A stretch of DNA of 64,000 nucleotides from Acanthaster planci (taxonomy: Eukaryota > Echinodermata > Asteroidea > Valvatida > Acanthasteridae): assembly GCF_001949145.1 (NCBI RefSeq), contig NW_019091404.1, forward strand, positions 1,124,077 through 1,188,076, in the 5' to 3' direction. Below are positions 49,313 through 60,672 of this stretch, piece after piece (positions within the stretch are counted from its first letter, which is position 1; each line of letters begins with the position of its first letter). The translations under genes and the position numbers were made by a program. Under the pieces are notes generated by a model. The model searched no databases and was not told the origin of the DNA. It saw only the letters and a program-made list of their open reading frames with translations.

Positions 49313-52300
49313 GATGATGCAATTTCAAAACTTCGACTCTGTTGATGTTGGCTAAAAAGTTGACGGTGAATTTAACGTTGATAACCTTCTGAAAGCTATG
49401 CAAAATTGTCACAATTTAGAACCAGACCGTATACATTTGTTTGGGCCCCAATGGGCCCATAAAAGGGACAAATTAATGCTCTGACTAATGTCACATCAGC
49501 ATCAATTCCAAGCCAACAAGCTTAAACTGAAAATTATGATACGCAGGGCTCTGCTATGTCATGTGTAATGGTTATTTTTAACGATGATGTCACTCAAGCC
49601 CGCCCTCTTGTGCTTTGGCTGCGCTGGCAATGGATGGCGTACTTGTACTCGCCAGTTAACTTATCCGCAAGTCTAACGTCGTCCATCCGGTCACGGGTTG
49701 GTTCGGGAAAAAGCGAAATTGACAAATATTGACATAACTAACTGAGCTTGTGCAAGACCGCCGTGGGGTTTCAACACAGATGTGGAAGGAGAGTGGCTAA
49801 GGAATTATTCATTCCTCCAATACGAAGTGCTTTTTTTTCAGAAGTGCCCTTTTTTGCAAGTGTTCTTTATACAGGATAGGGTCCTTTACCAACGTCGTGC
49901 AATGATCGTGTGCCTACATTCCCGCTCAAGTTCATGCACTGTATATCTTGGGGTGACTTGCCAAGTCGTATTTGCAGAGGTTTTTTTTTAATAAGATTTG
50001 TTTTCATCTGTTAAGTCAAAAGGGAAAAAGTTAATTTGAAACACCAAAAAGAACGAATGTGAAGGGACATCACTGAACATTCGGCATTTCAAATGCTGTG
50101 GAAGAGAGAGTTACAAGCTTCCACGAATACTTTTGGTTACACTCAGGTTGTTAGAAGTAAAGGAAAACTCACAAAAGTCAAAGAAATGCTCCGTGGAAAC
50201 GGCCAGCTAAATATTGGATGGATTTAAGGTGGATAAATCTCATGTTGAATATGATTACATGACAATCCGAGTACATATGTGTACAGAACACAGCACCGGA
50301 ACATACCGGTGAGCACTGTTTTTTCCCCTTATTTTTCCCTACATTACATTGTATGTACATATGAGTCATTTTTTTTTTAATTGAGTGACTCTAGGATCTG
50401 AAATACCGGACGTGAACGTCACTATATGCCCCCCGCCTCTCCTGGACAGTCGCTCAAGCTTTTGTTTTTTAACATTAGTCTGTTCCAGAAAATCGGCTCA
50501 GGAGTACCGTGAAATGAACGACTTGTTGCAAGGCTAGCCTTAAAACAACAAAAAATAACAACGTTGGAAGAAAAATACAAGCTGGGCTCTGGCTGTCCGA
50601 CGCCTTACAAGCGCAACCCATTCCACTTTCACAGCGCACACCTTTTGTTCTTTGTGCGACAGTACGTCCTTTTGTGATCACGTGGGGACGAGTTCGCCCA
50701 GCCAGGTGCGTTGCTATAGCTACAAAGTGTGACGTCAGGTCCAGCGCTCAAAGAAATCCTTAATGTAAATATCCACACTGCTAGAACGCTATTATTAGGT
50801 GAAAGACCTTGCTGTTGCGCTGTTCAATAAACGTATAGCTTCGTGTGTTGGCGGGGATGCTCATAAGTACCGATTTTGTAACAGTATCAAGTTCTGTACT
50901 TAGCCTGTGGACATAAACGACATAACCTAAGTTTTGGAAATCATCTCGTTACTGTTTGGGCTCAGGTAAGTCTCCCCTTTTATTTTGTCAAACTGTGGAG
51001 ATATTGGTCAGACACGTACACATGTACATCTGTCGGAATTCGTAATAGAGAGATGTATGGTTTGAATGGGGTTGTAACTTGGAGTGGGCCGGCGCTAGGA
51101 TGGGCGAGGCACTGATACCACGATGATACGAAGCTGAAGTTCGACAGCCTGAGCATCGAGCTACCTGAACAAGAAGCAGCAGTAAGCACCCGTCTGTCGT
51201 GAGTTTAGAATGCGCTGTTAAGGTCAGTCTTGTGACCTTGCGCAAAACTCCATCCCGAGTTGATTTGCCTTTAGATAACACCCATTCATGGAATAATCAA
51301 CCATAACTTAAGGAGGGATCGAGTACAATGAATTTGTGCAAGGTTCGACTCGGAGATTGCGCTTAACACTGGCACCCCCATGCATGCATTCATGACAGTC
51401 ACGGCAGGCTTGTGAGTGCTTGTCAGTCTCCATACGCCGCGCTTACGAGGAGTATTAAGTTAGGAAGTTATAATAGCTCTGTGTGGAACGTGACCGACAT
51501 AATTATATGTAACTCGTACATGTACAATGTAGTTTACCATCCAAGCGATGATGAAATGTCCTGGGAGAGATCATGGAGAGACATACATCATACGGGGAAA
51601 GATTTCTTTTCACGAACATAGCTAGTTTTTTTCATGTAGTGATACATCAGGCTATCAGAAAGCCATAACTTGTCCCGAAAATCATATCAGAAGATTGAAG
51701 AGTTGGCTAAGAAAAGACCAAGAATTATTCAGACAAGTCTCAGAAGGTTTGTGGCACACGCGGTGTCAAGTAACATGACCTGTGCTCTTGCCTACATGGA
51801 ACGTGGAAATTCTTTTCCCTTCGGGGAAACCAAACCATGCCTCTGCATAACAGTGAAACCATGTTGAGGCATTCTGGGCATGGGCCGTGTCAGCATGCTG
51901 AAGACTTGCCCCCAGCTCGGGGCATGAGGAGTGCCTCTGAATTCACAACGTCTTTAATAATCAAGAGGAATCCACAGCATGCAGACAATGCATTCTGTGG
52001 GTTCATGTTGCGCATGACTTACTACATGATTGTAGGAGGCTTCGACTTGAATGGAGACTCGTCATTCGCTGCCATTTTTGTTAATCTGTTGGTCCATATT
52101 TTATGACAGTAATAAAAAGGGTATGTGTGCATGCATAATAGTCGAAATCAAGCGATAAAAATTTTGAGATTTGAAATGAAAGTTTTCATTTGAAGAATAA
52201 GTCATTTTGAAACTAGGCTTTTAAAAGTAGTTTCTGGGGCATAGTGTGTATGGATCACATACGCGAAATTAAGACGTTTGTTTGAGCGGTTAGTTTTGTT

Positions 52301-52919
52301 TGGATGTTAATTATGCACATCAAAACGGATTTCCTGAACAAACGGAAATGCCGACTATGACCAAATCTCCTTGTTGTCTCCTGTTGTTACCTTGCCGACA
52401 TTCTAGGCACTACCATCGTTTAATGCCACCATATCATTAACATGGCTGCCTGCAAACAAGGTTGTTGTTGAGAGATCGCCGTCGTGCACGGAAATGGTTT
52501 TTGTTTTTTTCTGACGATGACATGATCACCATAGAGGAAGTTTACTGGCGCGTAAAATTCTTGTCCATAGCACTGTAATACATTTTAAGCACGACACCAT
52601 CTTGGCTCGAAGCATAGCCGTTTTGTTCACAATTTCAGGGTCTTGCCGACCGAGAACAATTTGGAAACTTAGTGAGAATAATCCTTCAGAGAAGGAAATA
52701 CAGAGTACGAGATGGTTTCATCATTCGTAATCCTAACCCCCTATGGGGTATGTAAAATCATCTTGAAATCGGAGGATTTGGGACTGTTAGGGTTAATCAT
52801 CATAAACTCCGTTTACTATTTTGCGTGAGATAAGGCTGATTTCTTTCAGATGTTAAGTTCCCAGATAATAACTGAGAGCCAGTTTCAACTGAAAAAAGTT
52901 CGCAACATTTTGTTGCGTG

Positions 52920-53202
52920 TACAACGAAAAATTGCCCCGTTTAAATTTTAACCCAAGGGAGGGTGGAATTTGAAACTGCAACTACCCAATAGTTTAGGTT
53001 GTTTCAACCCAATTTGGGTGATTGAAATTAATTTCTGGTTTGTTTTAACCAAACAATGGTTAACATCCACTCATTTTGTGGGTGAAAAATGAAACAGAAA
53101 TTAATTCTCATCCCAAAATTGGGTTAACACAGCCCATATTTGGGTAATTGCAGTTTTCACCCTTTCTTGGGCTAAATTTAACCCAGGCAATCTTTCAGTG
53201 TA
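52920..53202. mobile_element. Foldback MITE with long imperfect arms
   Basis: The left arm from 52920 (TACAACGAAAAATTGCC, then AACCCAAGGGAGGGTG) is mirrored by the right arm ending at 53202 (CACCCTTTCTTGGGC, then GGCAATCTTTCAGTGTA). The interior is itself rich in inverted AACCCAATTTGGGT words. Ends in TA suggest a Tc1/mariner-like TA target site. Confidence 0.75.
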
Positions 53203-56200
53203 TAATCAAAATGTGTTTTGTTTTTACTGTTCAGTTTAATTAGGAGAAAACTTCACACCCTTTCGTGCAGATTTTGTATATCATCTCCAACAAGTTTTAG
53301 TCTGTCCTTTTTGTCAATTTCCTCACTTAATGTAATCACCCTTTGCTCCATATTGGCACCCCAGTATCGTGGGTTTCCATGTATTGCACGCCCTCATATA
53401 GGTTCGACATTTGATGTATACAAAATTGATTTTACGCAACTGCTTGTTTCACAGGTGCTAAATTGTGTATAGTTTGTTAATTTTGGCCTTTCATTTCTGT
53501 GCTAACCTTTGTGTGCGCCATTATTGCATTGACTTTGATCTAGGGAATTCTTTTTTTATTGTGGAGATAGACACTAACGAATGGGCATAGCCAAGCAGAC
53601 GTTTCTCCTCGTTGTTCCCTTTTTTTGTTTCGTCGCATGACGCACTCTGCATGCGGGGACAAAAAACCAGTATTTTCCAAAACTGTGGAATTTTCCATTC
53701 TGCACATGATTCATTGTTCCGTCTGCTGACGCGGCAACACGTACGGCACATGCAAGACTTCATTCGAGTCGCCTGTTTGACAGTGGCTCACGTCCCCCTC
53801 CATGTTTATCCTGTTGCATGGCAAGAATTTGTGCTCTTTCAGTTTTGTTGGTGATCACATGACAAACTTTGATTGGACTGTCTCGTTAGTCTTTAAGTCT
53901 TTTGTCGTTAGACTTGTGTGGTGTTTAATTTTACTTCGATGCGGAACATGACCTTGATTCAGTTTTTTTCGGGGTGTCGATGGAGGACGACGCAACGCAG
54001 ACTTCCGAACTCCTTGCCTTATTGAGCCGGGTTCCGTGAAAACATCATATTACACTCCATTTCAGGAAAGACACAGCCAAACGAACGCGAACATGATTCG
54101 ATGTCATCGCGAGGAATGGATTGTGGCTGTGGTTTGTTTGTGATTGGTGGATTTCGTTTTGCCCCAGGGGCCATGTACAGGCGAGAGATTTTTTTTTAAT
54201 TGAATGGGACCTCCATTTTGATTTGAACGTTATATTAAAGGAAAGCACATGCCCTGGTTTTGAAAAGGCTAGCGTTTTGTGACATCGCAGATATTGACCT
54301 AACAGGATTGTTGACGAAGCTGACTTTGCATAAGTTGTTTCTGTCGTCGAAGAAGTGTTACGTAACGAAGATTTGCATGATTGATTCTCGGCTAGATCGA
54401 TACACTTAAATCAGGGAACAGACAATAGGCGTACAGTAGCCTACATGTCAGCCAGAATTGATTTGGGTTGTCCTAAATCCGAGTGACAGACTTTCTTCTT
54501 GCAAAATTCCACATATCACCGAAATAAGCGTCCCCTAAAGCTTCACACCAAGTAGCACCACAGAGGGTTTGTAGCTCTATGGTAGCACTATGCCAAAGTT
54601 TTGGGGGAAACAACATGGACGCAATGCATGCTGGATAAGCCTCATGCAAGCAGGAGAGTAAGTCATATAAAACATTGTAAAAAAAACCGACCCACAGCCT
54701 TAACATGGAACGGTCAAATAAAGTGGGCTTTTATCTCTTCACTGTTTAAATAGGAACAATTTTTTCTATTTGAGTCCGAAATCTATTATCCACGCACCAT
54801 CTCACTCAAACTGGGGTGAACATTGAACTTAATTTGAGCGGTAGTCTGCCATTAAAATTAGAGCTGCAATTGCAAACAGAATGAAGGAAAGATAGTAAAA
54901 ACACGAACGTGTATTTAATGTAATGTCTTGTCCTTAAAAAAACTTAAGAAATCGGAAATGTTATTGCAAACTTTAGTCCGGAAATGCGCCATTTTCTGGT
55001 AAGATTAATAATCTCTATACTCTCTCTCTTTTGCATCTCCTGAAAATTGGAGACGGGGACGCTAGTCGTGTAGGTGTAATATTTATCAGAACGACTAGAT
55101 CGGAGACTCATGCAGAAAATCACACAATTATGCACGACAGCCATCATCCCGGTCAGTGGGGCATATGCACAAAAGGTCCACTCGTGTGTATTCCTATGGA
55201 ACAAAAACACTGACCGGGACTGTACTTTTCGACGGATTTCAAGTGGTGGCAGTTTGATGTAGTTTTTGCACCTGCTGTGTATGTACGGAAAGCTCATGTC
55301 TGAACGAATTAAGGGGTGCTGTCCTTCACGCACCCCGCATGAGTATTCCAACCCTCTTGAAAGGAGGTTTACAGAATTAATTAACTTCCAACTGGTGATT
55401 AATAAGCCGTGCTATTATAGTAGGCTACCCGTTCCCCAGGGAATTCACTAGACCAAATAACGAAGGGGCCGGAGGGGGCATCGCGAATCTTAGTCGGACA
55501 GTCAGCAAACGTCCTGAGTGTAATGGTAGTCTTATTTTTTGCCGACAAAACCATGTGTTTTCCTGCAAAGTGGCACCGCTAGCCGCCCCGCCCCCCAACA
55601 GAAACGTCAGTGCTACTGCCATTTTCTATGCAATGCCTGGTGCGAGATTAATTATGTTTATCATCAAAACTATGGAGGTCGACGACCAGGAATTGGAAAC
55701 ATCATTCTTGACGGTCTGTGCTGTAAACTACACTTTCAGCCCTGCCGGTATTCACTTTGTAAGCCGGTTTACTGTACTGATCCATGTTTCGGTTGGGCGT
55801 TGCCCGATCAGAGTCCCGTCCACAAAAACCGAACAAAACAACGGGATGACGTACACGAGCGAAAAAAAAAGAACTCGGCGATTGCTGGTATGAATATCCA
55901 CCTGTCCGGGAAGTTGCCCAAAGTTGTAAAGGGTACGCGACAATTAGCTATCGGGAATGTGGGAAGGCTTTTGGAACATTCTGTTTGGGTCATACTATCA
56001 GAGCCGTGTACATGCACATGACGTATCGAGAGAAATATTACAGTGTCACCATTGTTGGGAAAAAACTGGCAAGTGCATTATGCGTAAAATTGCACACAGA
56101 CGGCTTTTATACGATACCCGAACACTCGACTGTAAACACAATAAAAGGCCATTTTGTTACCAACATTTGAAGCATGTAGTTACTCTTCAATGACTGCTCC

Positions 56201-57136
56201 GGGTCTCATCGGAAACTCATTGCCCGATGTTAAACATTTGGAACTTTTCCTTGCTTTTTTTCGTCATCTTAGTCACTCAAAATCCTACATGTGGAGGGAT
56301 TTTGAAGTGTGGATTTTTTTAAAGACAATTATAGATTCTTGCTCTGTTTGATAACCTCGGCCAAAGAAGATTTATTTTTCTGAAAACATAACCACTTGGA
56401 AATTCGCTTTAATTGTTGCTTACATAATAAACCTTATTACCATGGTTTCTGTGATTTATTAGATCCATGCACTGATGTCAAGCTTTGTTTGAAGTCTAAA
56501 GCACAGTCAGTGTCTCGTTGTAGTAATGTTGGCACTCTAATTTGGGAAGCAGTGTCCCATCGCTCATTATACGATATTTTGTTAGGCCTGTCTCCAAGTG
56601 GTCACTATTGACATAATGGATTGAGGTGTAGCTGGGCCAACGATATGCAATATGAGGTTACGCAACTGTACGCATCAAAATCAAATTTGAAGATAAAAAG
56701 CATTTTGTGTCCGTTTGGAGGCTATCACTATGAACATATAGCAAGGGAAGAGCTAGCCGTGCACTAACAATGGACGTCCATTGTTGGTGCACTGTGCTTC
56801 TTTTGTTAGATGTTTGGGGGTTTGCACTTGTGTATTATGTACACACGTTTATTTGACATGCTGCGGGTCGTGATCATGCCATATTTTGCCAACTGCCGCG
56901 GTATATTTTGCTTGAACTGTTCATGGAATATTACCCTACTTTGCTTTTGTGATACCTTATGGGACTAATGTTCAAAATACCCCACAGAGGGCCTCAATTT
57001 GCAATGGGGAATACCCACAATCCTGGAATTAATAGAAGTCATCACACAATCGAGCAAAAATGATTGACGAAATTTAACCTCATTAAAATGACAAGAATCA
57101 CGCACGTAGGCCTATATTATTGATTTCAGTTATAGC

Positions 57137-57246
57137 ATGACCTCGACAAAAGTCTCCATTCAATTCACTGACCTTTGATCAACAAAGTTCATGGCCTCGA
57201 CAAGAGCCTCCATTCAAGTCGCTGAGCTGTGATCGAGGAATTTTGC
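57137..57246 (+). repeat. 54-bp tandem duplication
   Basis: Two copies of a unit starting CATGACCTCGACAA / CATGGCCTCGACAA and sharing GCCTCCATTCAA-like sequence and TGATC near the end, about 80% alike by eye. Non-coding. Confidence 0.7.
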
Positions 57247-58062
57247 CAAACTAACCAACATTTTCAAGTCTTTGTGAAATAAACTGCATGCACATATACC
57301 AGACATTATGTTCCATTTTTATTGGTTGAATCTTCTGAGTTTTAGCATATTTTTTTAAAAAGTCAAAATGGCATATTCATGCATCAGTGCTCAAATCCTT
57401 CAGCACAAACGACGTTGACGATACTCCATAAAGCACCATTTTACCAGCAATTTCGAGTTAATAATTATGTAGAGGCCCCATACCAGTAATGGGCGTTAAT
57501 TGATCCAGCAGCTATACGGGGCCTTAATGGACTGCCTTAAACCTTGGCTATTTGCGGAGGCTTTCTTCTTTATCTCGTCTTTTTTTCGCTGATTACAAGG
57601 GACAAAATCTACATCACTGATTTGGGGAAAGAGAGATAACTGTTATTGTACCGCGACTAAAATGTATGCTTAGTCTACCGAGTGGGCGAGGTGACATCCG
57701 GTGGAATGTCTTTAACCTTTGACACAATCTGAAACAAACTGAACCAAATAATAGGTCGTCAGTGCTGGCAACGTGTAGTTTTATGTGATAATTCCAAATC
57801 GGGTATAACATGAGGAGTGATCGCACGGAGGTAACACGTTGACATTAATTCACTCTGGAACTGGATATGGTTTTTTTTTCGTTTTAAATGTGTCGTTTTA
57901 GATGAAATTTTACCACTAAGGACCTACTTGCTTTTAATGATTATCGTCGACTTCTTGGACTTCTGTGTTTCAGAGAATCCTGCGGGTTTTTATGGATCTG
58001 TGGCGGACCTTTTTAATGTGACGCAGTGGGTTTTTTTACACACAGAGTGACTGTGAAGTGTC

Positions 58063-58194
58063 ATGGCGGCGTGTATTTATTGCACCCGGCAAAGGCTGAA
58101 CGTCGATGGTACCATTTTACTGTTTATGTTGCTCCAGATTATTTTTAATTCCTTTCACCGAATTACCAGCGAAAAAACCAATCACAGAGACACT
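58063..58194 (+). other. Possible upstream exon (5' UTR or short ORF)
   Basis: An ATG in a good context (TCATGGCGGC) opens 44 codons that end exactly at a strong donor GTAAGT (58195-58200). The encoded peptide begins MAACIYCTRQ and has a hydrophobic stretch. The next plus-strand acceptor is that of the scramblase exon at 60645. Joining them would not be in frame with the scramblase ATG, so if real this is a leader exon with an upstream ORF. No homology supports it. Confidence 0.25.
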
Positions 58195-58432
58195 GTAAGT
58201 ACACCCACTAGATTCTTGTCATTCCAGTGGATCTCCAGCAACCATGGCAACCGTTCATGTAGGCCTACTTTACATCTTAATGCTTTCGTGTATACATTTA
58301 TGATCCCAGCTGGGAACTCATCGGAAGGGTGAGAGGTATGAGACATGCATATTCATCAGGATCATTAATATCAAAATCGTTGAGGCATTATAAACCACCT
58401 TCTGTACTTTGTTTGAGCCTTGCTTTATCTTG

Positions 58433-60330
58433 AGATGTGGAAATGAACCCAGGATCCAAGATCATGACAAAACCCAATATGAAGTTGTGGAGAAGGTTTC
58501 AAGACAAATCAAACGGACTAAAACTTCCATGTGAGGAATGCAACTCATTCGCACACATCAAGTGTGCAGGAACACCAAACCCTCTTCACCACGCTCGTGG
58601 CTTTGTCGTAAACGCTGTTCGCCTAGTGGAATCTGCCACGGCAGTGTTTTGAAGGACCATAAATCTGTGCAGTGTGATTGCTATGACCTTTGGATACATA
58701 CCAACTGATGCGACATTGATGATCTTAGTTATGATTTATTGATAAACTCGTCATGTTTGTGCATGGGCTTGTCCTGAGTGTGATTATTTCAACTTCTCGG
58801 ACTCATTCTTCAACAACTCAGGCCTTCCAACATCAAATTCATTTCATCCGTGTGATGCACGCTCAAAGGGAACTTTTCCAAATGGTATATTATACTGAAA
58901 CTCGCCAGAATATAAAGAAAAAACCCATGTCAATTACTTCGCGAGCAAAGAAAAGAGAGAATTTCAAATGCGTCCTCATCGATTGCCAAAGATTTAAGGA
59001 AAGGCAGCAGATGTCCAAGTTCTGGATGAAATTCACAAGCCAAATGTAATTTGATCCATCAGTGGCAACGAGATCTTCCCTCCACGTTTTAGTGCGAAAA
59101 GATCGTGTGAGACTCACTACTGGGGGAGGGGTTCTCCAAACTACCAACGGTAATCTTATAACAACGCAAAATGACAAATCCTGAAACCGACTGCGAATGC
59201 ATCTGGACTGAAACTCAGATCAAAGGGAGAAAACCTGTAATTATGGGAAAATTTTTTACCGAGTTTGCGATGATCAGCAGGGAGAAAAGATTGATGAATT
59301 AAACATGGCATTATCAAAGCTTGACGACAAAATCAACACGCATGATGTTATCGTTGCTTGCGATTTTAATCTTCCCATAATAAACTGAGACATTCATCAT
59401 CATGGGGCAAAAAGTGGATTTAGTTCAATCGCAGCTGGTAAATTAGTATCCCATGTTGAAGAACATCGACTGTTCCAGCACGTGAAGCAATCCACCAGAA
59501 TCCAAGGCAACTCAAGTAATATTCTAGATCTTGATTTTACCAACAATTCTGACTTGATAAAAAAAACTTATCAGTCGTCGATGGCATTGCACGTCATAGT
59601 ACAGTTGTAAATGTGAACATCTCACCCAGACTAAAACATCGCCATAAAACGGAAAGTTCGTAATCGCAATAGGCCAACAAGACGGGGATTCAAGTATCGC
59701 TTCAGGATTTCAGAGAGGAGTATATAAATGCAACCAATGGTCAGTCAGTCGATAAAAAATGGAACTTGACCAGTACCGAGATTACTGGCATTATGAACAA
59801 ATTCATTCTTACTCGTCAAACTTCGTTCAGAAGCTTACCTTGGTTTACACAAGAGCTGGAAAAACTCTGCGAAGGGAAAAAACGGCAATACACAAAAAGC
59901 AAAACAAATCCAGATTACACTTAGACTGGCTGCAATTTCGTGATACCCGGAAGTAAGTTCACAAGTGTTTAAAATCAGCACGCCTAGGTGACATCGGAGA
60001 ATTCTTGAATCCAGCAATTACCGACAAACTTAAAGCTTTCTGGAATTTCACTTCAAGACTGCTTCAGGACAACCAAGGGATTGGCGATATCAACGGGAAT
60101 GTCATCAGTGATGCAAAAAGCCGAGATTCTGAATGATCAGCTCGAAATTGTGTTTACTCAGGAAACAAATGAGTCGCGGACCAACTTTTGAAAATCAACC
60201 CATCAAAGTCTCAAGGCTCAGATGGGATACGCCCCTGATTTTTGAAGACTTTATAGCCCCCAAATGCGTCCAACAATGGTTGAAGTACATCTTAGGTTTG
60301 TGGACACGCTAAGACAAAGAATCAAGAATG
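58433..60330 (+). mobile_element. Decayed non-LTR retrotransposon (LINE, APE-type endonuclease)
   Basis: A PHD-like zinc finger is readable near 58630-58730 (ICHGSVLKDHKSVQCDC, then DLWIHTN). An endonuclease segment is readable at 59281-59570 (KLDDKINTHDVIVACDFNLP, then SSNILDLDFTNNSDL), where DFN is the usual catalytic motif. One in-frame TGA replaces the W of the INWD motif (59386-59388), and other stops and frameshifts follow. The copy breaks off before a recognisable reverse transcriptase core. Best fit is a CR1/L2-like clade; the exact clade is unsure. Confidence 0.75.
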
Positions 60331-60418
60331 ACGACGCACGGAATGCGCAGGCTGGTGTGATGTGTCCTGACGGACATTTTCTTTGCTCGCTCAACTATAC
60401 AGATAAAGCCTTGGCCTT

Positions 60419-60560
60419 GGGCCTGTTTGTTTCACTCGGATAAGTGGATTTCGATCTGCAGTGGTCCCAAAGCTGGTTCGCTCCATCTTTTAGGCTGGTT
60501 CTGGTGTCAATGAACCAACGGCGGATCACTGATCGCAATCCGGATTAGCACGAAACAAAC
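60419..60560 (+). mobile_element. Palindromic MITE, GGCCTGTTTGTTTCA family, compact copy
   Basis: Starts GGGCCTGTTTGTTTCACT and ends with the inverted GCACGAAACAAAC. The ~140-bp body contains CTGGTTCTGGTGTC and GAACCAACGGCGGATC, as in the copies at 11496 and 14053. It lies about 85 bp upstream of the scramblase exon acceptor. Confidence 0.75.
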
Positions 60561-60672
60561 ACTCCTTTAGTGTCGAGTGTTCCCTGTACCTTTTAGTATT
60601 GGTTTCATTACAAAGATGTTTCTTAAACGACTCCTCTTCCGCAGATTGAAGACGACTTCCTAAGCTCCAACG

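Larger units (their letters stand above)
49313..58062. other. Intergenic region, no gene recognised
   Basis: Both strands were read for exon-like or family-like sequence and none was convincing. The right side contains a foldback element (52920-53202), a short AACCC/TCCCAAATCC repeat (about 52727-52797) and a 54-bp tandem duplication (57137-57246). The first few hundred bases presumably hold the PINK1 promoter. Several overlapping open frames around 55540-56020 lack codon or homology support. Confidence 0.65.

Noticed and set aside
50640-50965. Cluster of CACGTG (50679), TGACGTCA (50730) and a CAG/GTAAGT donor (about 50965), as a scramblase first exon
   Set aside because: Suggestive of a promoter plus leader exon, but nearly 10 kb from the gene and unsupported otherwise. 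The site at 58194 is closer and equally plausible.
54473-54706. 77-codon minus-strand frame with a CGATWCEALGDAYFGDMW stretch
   Set aside because: The peptide looks orderly, but I recognise no family and see no exon borders. Left as unassigned intergenic sequence.
55539-56021. Overlapping open frames of 112 and 160 codons in two frames
   Set aside because: No start context, splice signals or homology. Two open frames over the same stretch suggest chance.
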